64,000 bases of DNA from Burkholderia sp. PAMC 26561 (GCF_001557535.2 NZ_CP014308.1:62001-126000); one strand, 5' to 3'. Shown: positions 44,756 to 54,900, numbered from the stretch's first letter. Notes: generated by a model not told the origin, from the sequence alone. Numbers and translations are program-made.

Positions 44756-47119
44756 ATGCGACTTCACAGCCTGCGCGCCCGTATCGCCGTCGTCTTCGTG
44801 CTGTTGATGCTCGTCGCGCAGACCGCCGCCTATCTGGTGATCAGCTCTGTCATCACGTCGAACGCGCGCGCGAACGTCAACGACCAGTTGTCTGTGGCGG
44901 AGCGCGTCTTCAGGCAGGTGCTGCGTGCGAATGGCGAAAAGCTCACGCAGGCGGCGGGCGTCGTCGCATCGGACTTTGGCTTTCGGCAGGCGGTCGCGAG
45001 CCACGACGAGCGTACGGTCGCCTCGGCGCTGCAGAACCACGGCGAGCGCGTCAACGCAGACCTCGTGATGCTTGCGGGCCTCGACGGTAAGCTGATCGCC
45101 GACAGCCAGGGCACCCAGAGCGATGGCGCCGCGTTCCCGTTTCCGACCCTGCTGCACTCGGCGCAGCGCGGCGGCGACGCCTGGTCGATCGGCATGATCG
45201 ACGGACGACCGTACGAGCTCGTCGCTGTGCCGGTGAAGGCACCGGTGACGATCGCGTGGGTCGCGATGGGCTTTCTGATCGACGACACGCTGGCAAGCGA
45301 CATGGGCAGGCTGACCGCGCTCGACGTCTCCTTCCTCGAGCGCCACGCCGATGGCACCTGGGGCGTGCTCGCCAGTTCGCTGCCGATGTTGGAGCGCCCC
45401 GTGATTCGCGCCGGCACAAATTTCACCGACGGCAGCCACGCGGATCGCGTCATCACGCTCAACGCCGGCGGCGACGCGATGGTGGTTCTCCTGCAGCGCT
45501 CGATGGAGGACGCACTCGCGCCGTTTCACCGCCTGCACACCACGCTGCTGCTGATTACCCTAGTAGGCGTGCTGGTGTCAATCGTCGGTAGCGTATTGAT
45601 CGCGCGCAGCGTGACACGGCCGATCGCGGCACTCACGCGCTTCTCGCGCCGCATCGGTCGGGGCGACTACGCTGAGCCGCTCCTGATCCATCGGCACGAC
45701 GAGATCGGCGAGCTGGCGGCGTCATTCAACCAGATGCAGGTCGGTATCGCCGAGCGCGAACTGCGCATCACCGAGCTCGCCTACATGGACCAGCTGACCG
45801 GGCTGCCGAACCGCGCACTCTTCAACGACCGGCTGCAGCAGGCAATCAGCGTCGCGATGCACGCGGAGCATCCGCTCGCGGTGATGATGATGGACCTCGA
45901 CCGCTTCAAGTACGTGAACGACACGCTCGGCCATCCGATCGGCGACCTGTTGCTGTGCGAGGTGGCGAAACGCCTGCGCGCGTCTCTGCATCGCGGCTCC
46001 GACACCGTCGCGCGCCTGGGCGGCGACGAGTTCGCCATCCTTCTGCCGACCGACGACATCGGGGCGGCGAAGCTGATCGCACATCGCCTCCTGAAGGCGC
46101 TCGAATCGCCGACCATGATCGAAGGCCAACTGGTGGATATCGGCGCGAGCATCGGCATCGTCACGTATCCGCACAACGGCGTCGACATGAACGCGCTACT
46201 GCGGCGCGCGGACATCGCCATGTACACGGCGAAGCGCACTAATTCGGGATTCGCGCTCTACGATGAAAGCCACGACCACAACAGCGCCGAGCGGCTCTCG
46301 CTGATGGGCGAACTGCGCCAAGCCGTCGAGCACGACCAGTTGACGCTTCACTACCAACCGAAGGTCGATCTCGCGACCCACACCGTCAAGTACGTGGAGG
46401 CGCTCGTGCGCTGGGACCATCCGACGCGCGGCTTCATAGCGCCGGACCAGTTTATCCCGTTCGCCGAGCAGACAGGCTACATCAAGACGGTATCGCGCTG
46501 GGTCGCCGACAAGGCGATCCACCAGTGCGCGATCTGGCACGCGCAGGGCATCGACCTGGCAGTGTCGATCAACGTCTCCGCGCGCGAGCTGATCCAGTCG
46601 TCGCTGCCTGACACTTTCGCTGCGCTGCTCGCCAAGTACAGCGTGAAACCGGAGTGGATCTGGATCGAGATCACGGAAAGCGCCATCATGGACGACCCGA
46701 ATCACGCCATCGAGACGCTCGACCGCCTGCACGCGCTCGGGATCCGGCTATCGATCGACGACTTCGGCACGGGCTATTCGTCGTTGTCTTACCTGAAGCG
46801 CATGCCCGTCGACGAATTGAAGATCGACAAGTCCTTCGTGCTGGGCATGGCCGAACACAAGGACGACGAGACGATCGTGCGCTCGACAATCGACCTCGGC
46901 CACAACATGGGGCTGAAAGTGGTGGCCGAAGGCGTAGAGACCGAAGCGATTATGATGCAGTTGAAGGACCTGCGGTGCGACCTGGTGCAGGGTTATCACC
47001 TAAGCCGGCCGCTGCCGCCGGCAAAGCTGGAGGTGTGGCTGGCCGGCTGGGAGACCGAGTGGCGAAACGCGCGCGCAGCGGACGACGACATCAACGAAGC
47101 GCTCGCGCCAGCCGTGTAA
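44756..47119 (+). CDS. Membrane sensor with HAMP-GGDEF-EAL (c-di-GMP turnover)
   Basis: The 787-residue protein starts 6 bases after the cupredoxin gene. TM1 is at about 10-32 (AVVFVLLMLVAQTAAYLVIS), followed by a roughly 230-residue periplasmic sensor (dCache/sCache-like), TM2 at about 263-285 (LLLITLVGVLVSIVGSVLIA), HAMP (SVTRPIAALTRFSRRIGRGD), a full GGDEF domain with RGSD inhibitory site and GGDEF, and a full EAL domain (YVEALVRWDHP, IEITESAIMDD, SIDDFGTGYSSLSYLKRM, VVAEGVETEAIM). Both active sites look intact. It probably reads a periplasmic state produced by the three upstream exported proteins. Confidence 0.93.
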   Translation: MRLHSLRARIAVVFVLLMLVAQTAAYLVISSVITSNARANVNDQLSVAERVFRQVLRANGEKLTQAAGVVASDFGFRQAVASHDERTVASALQNHGERVNADLVMLAGLDGKLIADSQGTQSDGAAFPFPTLLHSAQRGGDAWSIGMIDGRPYELVAVPVKAPVTIAWVAMGFLIDDTLASDMGRLTALDVSFLERHADGTWGVLASSLPMLERPVIRAGTNFTDGSHADRVITLNAGGDAMVVLLQRSMEDALAPFHRLHTTLLLITLVGVLVSIVGSVLIARSVTRPIAALTRFSRRIGRGDYAEPLLIHRHDEIGELAASFNQMQVGIAERELRITELAYMDQLTGLPNRALFNDRLQQAISVAMHAEHPLAVMMMDLDRFKYVNDTLGHPIGDLLLCEVAKRLRASLHRGSDTVARLGGDEFAILLPTDDIGAAKLIAHRLLKALESPTMIEGQLVDIGASIGIVTYPHNGVDMNALLRRADIAMYTAKRTNSGFALYDESHDHNSAERLSLMGELRQAVEHDQLTLHYQPKVDLATHTVKYVEALVRWDHPTRGFIAPDQFIPFAEQTGYIKTVSRWVADKAIHQCAIWHAQGIDLAVSINVSARELIQSSLPDTFAALLAKYSVKPEWIWIEITESAIMDDPNHAIETLDRLHALGIRLSIDDFGTGYSSLSYLKRMPVDELKIDKSFVLGMAEHKDDETIVRSTIDLGHNMGLKVVAEGVETEAIMMQLKDLRCDLVQGYHLSRPLPPAKLEVWLAGWETEWRNARAADDDINEALAPAV

Positions 47120-47813
47120 GCGCATTCGATCAGGGCACCGGAACGTAAAGCCTTTACAAGCCAAATATTTGGCATCGCTCGACATCGAACCCGAACCCGA
47201 ACGTTTCAGCCCATCTGGATCACCGGGCCAATGCACGCTGAGTCCATTATGCCCCTAACGCCTGCAAAGCTCCAAGCATCGAGGCCAAGTAAGCCGATGC
47301 TTAGGGACCAACTCGGGAATGGATACGACGAAGCGTTCGTCCCGCTACTTGCAACGGCGGAAACGGCGATCCGGAGGTGTTCTGCAGGCTGCTCAAGGAT
47401 CACCAAGGCAAAATTATAGGAAGAAACGGATCTTCAATTCGCAGTGCGATTAGAAAAGGATCTGGATCTTTGGGGATGTACGAACGGCCGCAACGCCACC
47501 TTGTTCTGGCAAGACCACATCGTTTGCACTGAGTGACATTGAACCCTCGTTTCGCGGCATTTCTGTGTAAGCTTTAATTTTACATAATTATATACCGCTT
47601 TTTGTTATGTTATCCTAACTATTTGCCATTTCTCGGTCTCGGGGTTTTGTTACGAATTCCTCGGGCGTATCCGACCAGCCTATCAGCAAGTCCTACATCA
47701 AAGGCAATGGTTGACCGTAATCGCGCCTACAAGCGACGGTCGATTGGATTGAAAGCGGACGCTCCGTCATTGATGGAAGGAATGCGCCTTCGAAAACGCG
47801 GTAGATCAGTGCA
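47120..47813. other. Convergent intergenic region
   Basis: About 690 bases between the GGDEF-EAL gene and the convergent hybrid kinase gene. No gene, convincing hairpin or repeat recognised. Confidence 0.45.
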
Positions 47814-50198
47814 CTACTTGCGATTATCGAAAGAATCATCGCCTGTAAGAAGTTGCTCGATGCGAAGCATATCGAGCGGCTTCGCGAAATGCGCATCGAA
47901 GCCCGCATCGAGCGCCCTTTGCACGTCTTCGGGCTGAGCGTAGCCGCTTATCGCAACCAATCTTGTCTTCGCCGGAAGCTTTCGCCGCAGTGCCTGCGCG
48001 ACCTCATATCCGTTTATATCGGGAAGCCCGATATCGCACAGCACCAATTCATGCTGCTTATTCTCCGCTAGTGCGACCGCGCTGCGTCCGTTGTAACACA
48101 CGTCAACCGTATGTCCCAACATGTCGGCAATCGCCGCAAGCGAATCGGCAGAGTCGGCATTGTCATCGACAATGAGTACCCGACGTGAGGACGTATTGCC
48201 GTCTATTTCGATTGCCGAGAAATCAGGCGCTGTCGATGCTGTAAGCTGTGTAAGCGGCAGTTCGATCGTGAACTGCGCGCCGGCATTTGCAATGTTCTTC
48301 GCCGCGACGCTCCCGCCGTGAAGGACGATTACTCCCTTAACGAGCGCGAGCCCGAGGCCGAGTCCGCCTTCCGTTCGCGCCAGATCTTGGCTCGCCTGAG
48401 TGAATGGGTCGAAGATGATCGGCAGCACGTCCGGCGCGATGCCCAATCCAGTATCAGTAACTTGAATAAGGGCGCTTCCGGCGCGCTTATGAGCCGTCAC
48501 CGTTATTCGACCCCCTGTCGGCGTGAACTTCGCCGCATTGCCGAGCAGGTTCCCGAGCACCTGTGACAATCTGGTCTCATCACCTTCCACGAAGAGTCCC
48601 TCGCCTTCCACGACGACACAAAGTTCGAGGCCACGTGCTTGGGTCAAAGCGCGAGAGTCCTCCGCAGTGCGCCGGACCAGTGCAGCTAAGTCCACCTCCG
48701 CGCGCTGCAGTTCGATCTTGCCTGTCGCAATCCGCGTAACGTCAAGAAGGTCGTCCACGAGGTTGGTCAGATGTGTGACCTGACGGCTTATAACCTCTAT
48801 TGCGTTTCTCGCTTGTTGCCCGGAAGGGTCGGCCCGGTCAAGAATGTAGAGGGAGTTCCGAATCGGAGCGAGCGGGTTTCGCAACTCGTGAGAAAGCATT
48901 GCCAGAAATTCGTCCTTGCGGCGGTTTGAGTCGTGCAAGGCTTGCTCTGCCTGCTTGCGTTCTGTCACATCGCGGGTCGTACCGGCGATGGCTTCCACGT
49001 CACCGTGAGGGCCCAGTACAGGCACAAATATATAGTCGTAAATGCGTCGGCCATAGGCGCCCTCGAAGGGGACCTCTCCATGAACGGACTGTTTCGTAGC
49101 GACGACCTGTTCGATCTCCCGGTCATGCATCTCAGCATGCCATGGCTCATAACCGAGTTCGAGGCAATTTTTTCCGATCGCCTCGTCCCAAGTTCGGCTC
49201 CACATATTGAGCAGTACCTTATTGGCGTAGATGAACCGATGACTCAGGTCGAATACGTAGGCTAGGTCGGGAGAGTTTTCTAAGAACGATTCGTAAAGTC
49301 GGCGCCGGCGCTCAGACTCCGCAACGACTTTTTCAAGTTCTTCCTCGTTATGTAATCGTTCGCTGGCAGTTCGAATTCTTTCTGCCACCTCCCTGATAAA
49401 AGCCAGTTCCTCAGCGGTCCACTTTCGCGCCTTTTCATGATTGACGAACAACATTGCTACCAGCTCATTTTGCTCGATAATCGGAACATCGACGAACGCC
49501 CCTGCATTGCGCCGCTGCAACGCCGCTGATGCTTCCGCAGTACGATAGTCGTGCTCGACATCATTAATAGCGACGAATTTTCCTGCCTTTAAGTCGTCAA
49601 TGAATGAACCATAATCGCGCAAATGCAGCCTGCCCGCCAAGCTCTCTACGCCCGGGGCGTTCCAATCCCGGATGACATGCAGTGTTTCGGCGACAGGATC
49701 AATAGTTCCGTAGCCCACTCTGCTTGCAGTGAGCGTTTCGCCCAGGACTTGGGAGGCCCCGTACATGATCTCTTCCGACGTCGTTGCGCCACGAACGAGA
49801 TCGGCTAATTTAAGCAGCGCGTTGCGGCGGCTCTCGTCGTACATACGCGTTGTGACATCGCGAAAGTAGATCGCCAATCCGCCCCTGGCCGGATACACAT
49901 TCACCTCATACCAACGGTCATGATCCGGATAGTAAGAACAAAACGCAACGGTCGTGCGCTCCTGTGCTACTTTCCGGTAGACCCTTTCGAACTCGCTGCC
50001 TACGGTGCCGGGATACACGTCCCAAATGCTTTTACCAAGCAACTCGCAGGCCTCGCGTGCCCAAATTGTTTCGGTCTGACGGCTTACATAACAAAACTGC
50101 CAATTTGCGTTGAGAGTGAAGAAGCCGTCCGTGATGCTATCGAGAATCGTCTCGGGGTCTCCCAGATCGACCTGATTTTCGGTAAAAGCATTTTGCAT
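47814..50198 (-). CDS. Hybrid sensor histidine kinase, PAS-GAF-PAS-HisKA-HATPase-REC
   Basis: The 794-residue soluble kinase has a PAS domain at about 15-120 (FFTLNANWQFCYVSRQTETI), a GAF domain at 125-285 (DVPIIEQNELVAMLFVNHEK), a second PAS at 300-415, HisKA with His437 in FLAMLSHELRNPLAP, the ATPase domain (LGNLLGNAAKFTPTGG, DTGLGIAPD, GGLGLGLALVKG) and a receiver with VLIVDDNADSADS, Asp722 in LCDIGLPD and Lys773 in FAKPLD. PAS/GAF content suggests a cytoplasmic redox, light or small-molecule signal; the GAF lacks an obvious bilin Cys motif that I can assign. No partner regulator adjacent on the same transcript. Confidence 0.93.
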   Translation of the reverse strand: MQNAFTENQVDLGDPETILDSITDGFFTLNANWQFCYVSRQTETIWAREACELLGKSIWDVYPGTVGSEFERVYRKVAQERTTVAFCSYYPDHDRWYEVNVYPARGGLAIYFRDVTTRMYDESRRNALLKLADLVRGATTSEEIMYGASQVLGETLTASRVGYGTIDPVAETLHVIRDWNAPGVESLAGRLHLRDYGSFIDDLKAGKFVAINDVEHDYRTAEASAALQRRNAGAFVDVPIIEQNELVAMLFVNHEKARKWTAEELAFIREVAERIRTASERLHNEEELEKVVAESERRRRLYESFLENSPDLAYVFDLSHRFIYANKVLLNMWSRTWDEAIGKNCLELGYEPWHAEMHDREIEQVVATKQSVHGEVPFEGAYGRRIYDYIFVPVLGPHGDVEAIAGTTRDVTERKQAEQALHDSNRRKDEFLAMLSHELRNPLAPIRNSLYILDRADPSGQQARNAIEVISRQVTHLTNLVDDLLDVTRIATGKIELQRAEVDLAALVRRTAEDSRALTQARGLELCVVVEGEGLFVEGDETRLSQVLGNLLGNAAKFTPTGGRITVTAHKRAGSALIQVTDTGLGIAPDVLPIIFDPFTQASQDLARTEGGLGLGLALVKGVIVLHGGSVAAKNIANAGAQFTIELPLTQLTASTAPDFSAIEIDGNTSSRRVLIVDDNADSADSLAAIADMLGHTVDVCYNGRSAVALAENKQHELVLCDIGLPDINGYEVAQALRRKLPAKTRLVAISGYAQPEDVQRALDAGFDAHFAKPLDMLRIEQLLTGDDSFDNRK

Positions 50199-50389
50199 TG
50201 CGATGTCTCATAAAAAGGGGCGCTGCGGACGAACGTTTTATAAGGACAATTTATACTCGGAATGATAGGGGTTATCGACAATTCATCTCGGCAGAGACCG
50301 CCGCCTTTGGCTAAACCTGGTCCAAGTGAACTGCTGAGACGGGTCACTCAATTGCTGACGGTTATGTCGATATGTAGTCGGCGGGACGC

Positions 50390-51607
50390 TCATCGCGGTT
50401 CGGCCGGGGCCAGCGGAAAGCGGATGTCGAATGTGGTCCCCACGCCTTCGCGAGAGATAAAATCGATTTGCCCGCCTAATAATCTGCATAGCTCCTTGAC
50501 GATCGCGAGACCTAGACCGGTGCCTGGAACATCTTGGCCTGCGGCGCGTTCGAACTCGTCGAACACGCGGTTCGCGTCCTCAGGCGGGATGCCCACGCCG
50601 GTATCCGACACGTGGATCGACCAATGCCCCAAGCCCGCCAAGACAAAGCTGAGGTTGATTTCCCCCGACTTCGTGTATTTCGTCGCGTTGGACAAGAGGT
50701 TAATGGCAATCTGCTTCAGCTTGAGTCGATTGGAGGTGACGGTAGACAGCGCAGGGTCGAAACTCGCGCGCCACGTGAGCGCTTTTGCCTCGATGGCCGG
50801 CTGCGCGAAGGCGACAAGTTCATCAAAGAGATCTCGCAATTCGACTTGTTCGAGCGTGAGCAGAGCGGCGTCGCCAAGCACGACCGAGTATTCGACCATC
50901 TGATCAACGAGTTCTTTCATGTCGGCGGCCTGCCGGGTGGCCATCGTCAGCGCCACATCGGCTTTTAAGGGCGCGCGACTGACCAACTGCAGTGCGATTG
51001 AAAACGCATTCAGAAAATTGCGCAGATCGTGGACCACGCTGCGCGTGATCTGCATGCGCGATTCGTAGAGATCGCTAACCAGCCGTTGCTTGAGCGTCAG
51101 TTCGTGATTCGCGCGCTCGAGCCGGCCTGTTTACTCGTCGATCTTGCGGTCGCGTTCACTGACCACTTCCTTGATCGACGTGAGCGTTACCATGCTGAGT
51201 GTTTCGGCAACGAGGCGCCGTGCCCGGCCTTCGTGGTGGCGAGTGAACGTGCTGTCCTGGTCGGCGAATTTTTCCAGTGCGTCCGCGAGCGCCTGATGAA
51301 ACAAATCGAGTTCACGCACGAGCTCCTCGATCCTATAGCCCTGGCGCCAGCGGACCAATCCGTGGCTTCGCGCATCGCGCTCGATGGCCGGCCCGACACG
51401 CTCGAGATCTTCAATGTCGAGTGCGGCGCACAACCCGTCGAGAATTCCCGGCAAGTGATCGGCGAGTTGCTCGTAAGTAAGCTTGTCAGCACCGACAAGG
51501 TCGACGTCGCCGAAAACGGCTTTCATCCATTGCTCGGTCAGCCGGACCCGATGCTCGCGAATGAAGTCGGAAAATTTGCGCAGCGGGCGTATAGGCGTGT
51601 CGATCAT
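50390..51607 (-). pseudogene. RsbRD-N-domain sensor histidine kinase with an internal stop
   Basis: From MIDTPIRPLRKFSDFIREHR the first half is an RsbRD/RsbRN-type sensor domain (LTEQWMKAVFGDVDLVGADK, LVRELDLFHQALADALEKFA). A TAA at 51131-51133 (KIDE-stop-TGRLERANHELTLKQR) interrupts the same frame, then the kinase continues: phosphoacceptor His in SVVHDLRNFLNAF, LLSNATKYTKSGE, VSDTGVGIPPED and PGTGLGLAIVKELCRLLGG. A CAA-to-TAA change would explain it. As read, only a sensor fragment is made, unless the kinase half restarts at ATG 51055. It follows a response regulator gene by 106 bases. Confidence 0.82.
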
Positions 51608-51713
51608 CGGAAGCCACAAGACCAGGTTTGTGTAAAAGCGGATGTCTGAGGTTACGGGCATGGCGAACCGACAGCAATAGTTGCGGTACCGAAACAACAT
51701 TCTTCTATCAACC

Positions 51714-52184
51714 CTACCCGATTGGACGCTGGCGTCCGAACGAATCGATTAATGCTATTAGCACCCCCGGCGACTGTCCTTTTTGACAATAGCCATCAAA
51801 CGACGTGTGCAACAGGTGCCGGAGAACCTCCGCCTCATCGAGCGCGGTGAAAGCGATGATCACGATGCTGCCCGTTCGCAAATCACGCCTTAGCGCATGC
51901 GTTGCCTCTAGTCCATTCAGCTCGGGCATTGAAATATCCATGACAATCACATCAGGCACCCAAGCCGTCGCCATTTCGATGGCTTGAGCGCCGCTTAACG
52001 AAATTCGGCACTCCATAGGGTCGAGCGAAAGGTATGCAGCAAGTGCTTCCGCCCCATTTAGGTTGTCGTCGACGATTAACACGCGCAGGGGCTCGATATA
52101 GGCCGCGATACGACGGTCGGTCCAGGCTCGTGAGAGCGAGTTTTTGGGGTAGGGTTGCATTGAACTTTCGAGACGAGAAGGCAT
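51714..52184 (-). CDS. Single-domain response regulator
   Basis: The 156-residue product is a receiver domain without an output domain. Acidic pocket LRVLIVDDNLNGAEALAAYL, phosphoacceptor Asp in VPDVIVMDISMPELNG, Thr in IIAFTALDEAEV and Lys in YCQKGQSP are all present. A start at the internal Met (MQPYPKNSLS) is also possible. It precedes the RsbRD-type kinase on the same strand, a likely cognate pair, and would act by protein contact or phosphorelay. Confidence 0.9.
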   Translation of the reverse strand: MPSRLESSMQPYPKNSLSRAWTDRRIAAYIEPLRVLIVDDNLNGAEALAAYLSLDPMECRISLSGAQAIEMATAWVPDVIVMDISMPELNGLEATHALRRDLRTGSIVIIAFTALDEAEVLRHLLHTSFDGYCQKGQSPGVLIALIDSFGRQRPIG

Positions 52185-52400
52185 AGGAGCTCAGAAGCTG
52201 GTCCGTCGTGAGCACCGTTTGTACCCATATCTATGGGAATCCCCAAAATAGCCCCATCCGAATGTAAATATCCTTACCGCGTATGAGATGACTGAGAAAC
52301 GATGATGGAGATCGTGGGCCTTGCGAGGCTGAGGCAAGGAGCAAAAACTGCGAAGAAACCTATTTCGGTTGTACTCTTGCGGCGTGCGCACGGACCCGTC

Positions 52401-52949
52401 AGTCGCAGCGTTGCGCCGCTTGCCGTCACCGAAATATTGCGGGAGTCGGACCAAAACGCTTTAAGGCTTGTGTGAGATTTCTGCGGACCTGAAACTCGTT
52501 AATTGGGGCGTTTGGGGTTATATGGTCGGTCATGTCGGTCACGCCTAGAAGCCGGCGAACGTCCTGAACGGCAGCTTCTCTATGAAAATGCCGGTCCACG
52601 CTGCCGCTGAGTGTTATCCAATCGTTTTCCACATAGACCCCAACCGCATCCGGAGGAACGGAAACGTCCCAGGCCAGCCGATTTACGATCGCTGCTGCAA
52701 TGTCGTCGTTCCTGCGCTTCGCGTCGAAGGCAAGGTGGACTTGGATGTTGTCCGCAGCCGCCTCGACACCCTTCAGGCGCAGCGCAGCCGCTTCGGAGGA
52801 ATGTTTTTCCGCAAACGATGTAACGTGCCGGTCAATGTGACGATGCTGGCTGCCGTAACGCCGACATGTGCAGCGGTGACGCTCGGTTCCCAGGCAAGTT
52901 CGGATAGAACGGCCTGTTGTAGCTCGCTGTCATTGACTATAAATGCCAT
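52401..52949 (-). pseudogene. BON-domain protein, degenerate (duplicate copy 2)
   Basis: Starts MAFIVNDSELQQAVLSELAW and reads EPSVTAAHVGVTAASIVTLT, keeping the Trp that is a stop in copy 1. It then shifts frame at the shared one-base loss near 52813 (LHR then FAEKHSSEAAALRLKGV in another frame) and again at a private loss in the T-run near 52464 (CGTTTTGG). VENDWITLSGSVDRHFHREA and RRLLGVTDMTDHITPNAPIN mark the second BON domain. The third BON domain is cut at the duplication boundary. Confidence 0.75.
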
Positions 52950-53389
52950 GATGTCTCCGGGACCGATCAGGAATGCTTGAAGAATGCAATAAATGATGTT
53001 GCTGATGATAGAAGCCGTCGTGCGGTTCCGATAGAGTCGGAAACTACTCAGCACACAGCAGCAGGCCGCGTGGCGACGCCAACTTGGGATCGTGTCGGAC
53101 GCCGGCGACTAAAGACCGCATCGCCAATGTCTGCATTCGTTGACCCAGGTCAAGCCGAACCTCGTCTACAAGTCTACACTCTCATCGTTAGAAAGCTAAT
53201 TTCCGCGCAAAAGGGGATTGACGTTGAGAGCGTTCGTGTATCACGGATCCGGCGGAGAATCTCTCCGGAGTGGTAGGCGGGGAAGAGCATACCAAGCCGC
53301 CGGACATGTTCCCGAGAGGTGATCGACCACGCAATCATTTCGAAAGGCTTCTGCTCTTTTTGCCAACGGCGGCTGAGCAACAGGCAAAA

Positions 53390-53512
53390 ATGTTTCATGA
53401 CAAAGCGATCAAAGTGCTCGCCGGCACCGGTGCTGTCGTCCACACTGTCGTTGTAGCATCGATCTCTCGGATACCGGTTGCCGCCCTCGGCATCGGTATC
53501 CTTTGCCGTTAG
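53390..53512 (+). CDS. Possible 40-residue hydrophobic peptide in duplicate copy 2
   Basis: MFHDKAIKVLAGTGAVVHTV followed by VVASISRIPVAALGIGILCR to TAG. It has one hydrophobic segment. Copy 1 has a frameshift at the start of the same frame, so selection on it is doubtful. No family recognised. Confidence 0.25.
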   Translation: MFHDKAIKVLAGTGAVVHTVVVASISRIPVAALGIGILCR

Positions 53513-53642
53513 CTTCTGTGGCCGGCTTTTTTATTAATTGCCTCTGCCTGACCTAAAGATGGCGGCATCAAAGAATGTGTTGCCAATCGATGTGGGTAAG
53601 GCAGGGGCTAACTTGTGTATTTCTGGGTTTCGACGGGCATGG

Positions 53643-54385
53643 CTAAGGCGTACGGAGACGCGGCGGCAGATGACCCGTTTCGCGTTGCGAAGGCCTTATC
53701 GGAATTCCGACTGCCCTACGGTTCCAAGTGTGTCGGCGTGACAGCTCGATCGGCGACTGTCCTAGGATGCGTCGCATTCGATCGAAGTCAACAGGCTTGA
53801 CTAGGTAATGATCGATTCCAGACCTCAACCCAAGCTGTCGATCTGTTTCGTGGCCATATCCAGTAATTGCGACAAGAACCGTGTGGTCGAGACTCGATTG
53901 TTCTCTGATGCGCGATGCAACCTCGTAACCGTTGAGCCCGGGCAAGCCTATGTTTAGAAGCAACACGTTAGGCCGAAATTCGGATGCGGCTCGAAGCGCG
54001 CTATTGCCATCGTGCTTCGTCCTCACGGTATGCCCGAGCATTCCCACCAGCATCGCCGTACTCTCTGCTGTGTCGACGTTGTCATCCACAACGAGAATAC
54101 GCAACGCGGTCGATGATTTGATACTTGATTCGGTCACCGGCAACGCTAGCTTTGCTGACAATATTGCGATCGGCAGACGTATCACAAATTCCGTCCCTTC
54201 GTTCAAGACGCTATGAACGTCGATGATCCCATCGTGCATTTCCACGATACGTTTTACCAACGCAAGGTCCATCCCCAGTCCACCGCGGGAGCGCGCAAGG
54301 GACCGTTCTGCTTGTGTGAAGAGTTCGTAAATATGAGGTAGTAATTCCGGAGCTATGCCGACGCCGCTATCTTTTAGGCGCACGA
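53643..54385 (-). pseudogene. Truncated duplicate of the hybrid kinase 3' end
   Basis: Corresponds to residues about 552-760 of the kinase at 26.5-28.9 kb. The sensor, HisKA and half of the ATPase domain are missing. Key residues are lost: the G2 box reads GGLGMDLALVKR instead of GGLGIGLALVKR, and the receiver phosphoacceptor changed (NVLLLNIGLPG instead of DVVLLDIGLPG). A one-base loss near 53763 also alters the C-terminus. Clearly inactive. Confidence 0.88.
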
Positions 54386-54405
54386 GAAAGACACGACTGT
54401 TCAGA

Positions 54406-54900
54406 TTAATCTAAACCAGAAAGTTCCGAAAATATCGTGTGCAACGTTTTGCGGACACTGGCCTCAAGGGCCTGTACTGACCGGTGAACGCGCGTCAAGT
54501 TGCGGGTTAGTTGTTGCAGGGTGAGTTCAACGATTACGACAGTTTCCTCCGTCGTCGCGTCGTCTACACGCTGCAGGTGAGCGCCTATTGTCTCGTTCCC
54601 TAATTCAGAAAGATGCAATGCGGCGAGTCCGGCATGGCATTGCAAGTCGCAAACGGCTTTCGATAGATCCATCAGCGTCTTCTTGGGCATAGCAAATGCG
54701 GAGCGTTGTTGACCGCCTGCCGCAAACGTACCGCTATTTTCCTCGCCTTCGGCGTCATCGATAATGGCAATCGAGGTTAAGCAACATTGGATGTCCGAGA
54801 GGATCCAACTTGCATAAAGCTGAGCTTCTCTACTTTGCTGTTTTGCCAACTTCACGCGACTGAACAGGTTAGATTGAGCTATAAATCGGTCGACAAGCAT
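54406..54900 (-). CDS. Unknown helical protein (164 residues)
   Basis: MLVDRFIAQSNLFSRVKLAK, then long amphipathic helices (REAQLYASWILSDIQCCLTS, LSKAVCDLQCHAGLAALHLS, IVELTLQQLTRNLTRVHRSV). Several Cys residues. The pattern resembles a four-helix bundle and is a credible protein of normal composition, but no family is recognised. It abuts the duplicated block on one side and lies upstream of non-coding DNA on the other. Confidence 0.6.
   Translation of the reverse strand: MLVDRFIAQSNLFSRVKLAKQQSREAQLYASWILSDIQCCLTSIAIIDDAEGEENSGTFAAGGQQRSAFAMPKKTLMDLSKAVCDLQCHAGLAALHLSELGNETIGAHLQRVDDATTEETVVIVELTLQQLTRNLTRVHRSVQALEASVRKTLHTIFSELSGLD

Larger units (their letters stand above)
52401..54385. 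repeat. Direct duplication, copy 2 (about 2 kb)
   Basis: Same order and orientation as 25248-27212, diverged by scattered substitutions and short indels. Sequence left of AGTCGCAGCG and right of CGCACGA is unrelated to copy 1, so these are the recombination or insertion boundaries. No IS ends or target duplications are visible at either edge. Confidence 0.85.

Noticed and set aside
44153-45538. 461-residue leftward open frame
   Set aside because: Antisense shadow of the cupredoxin and GGDEF-EAL genes in very GC-rich DNA.
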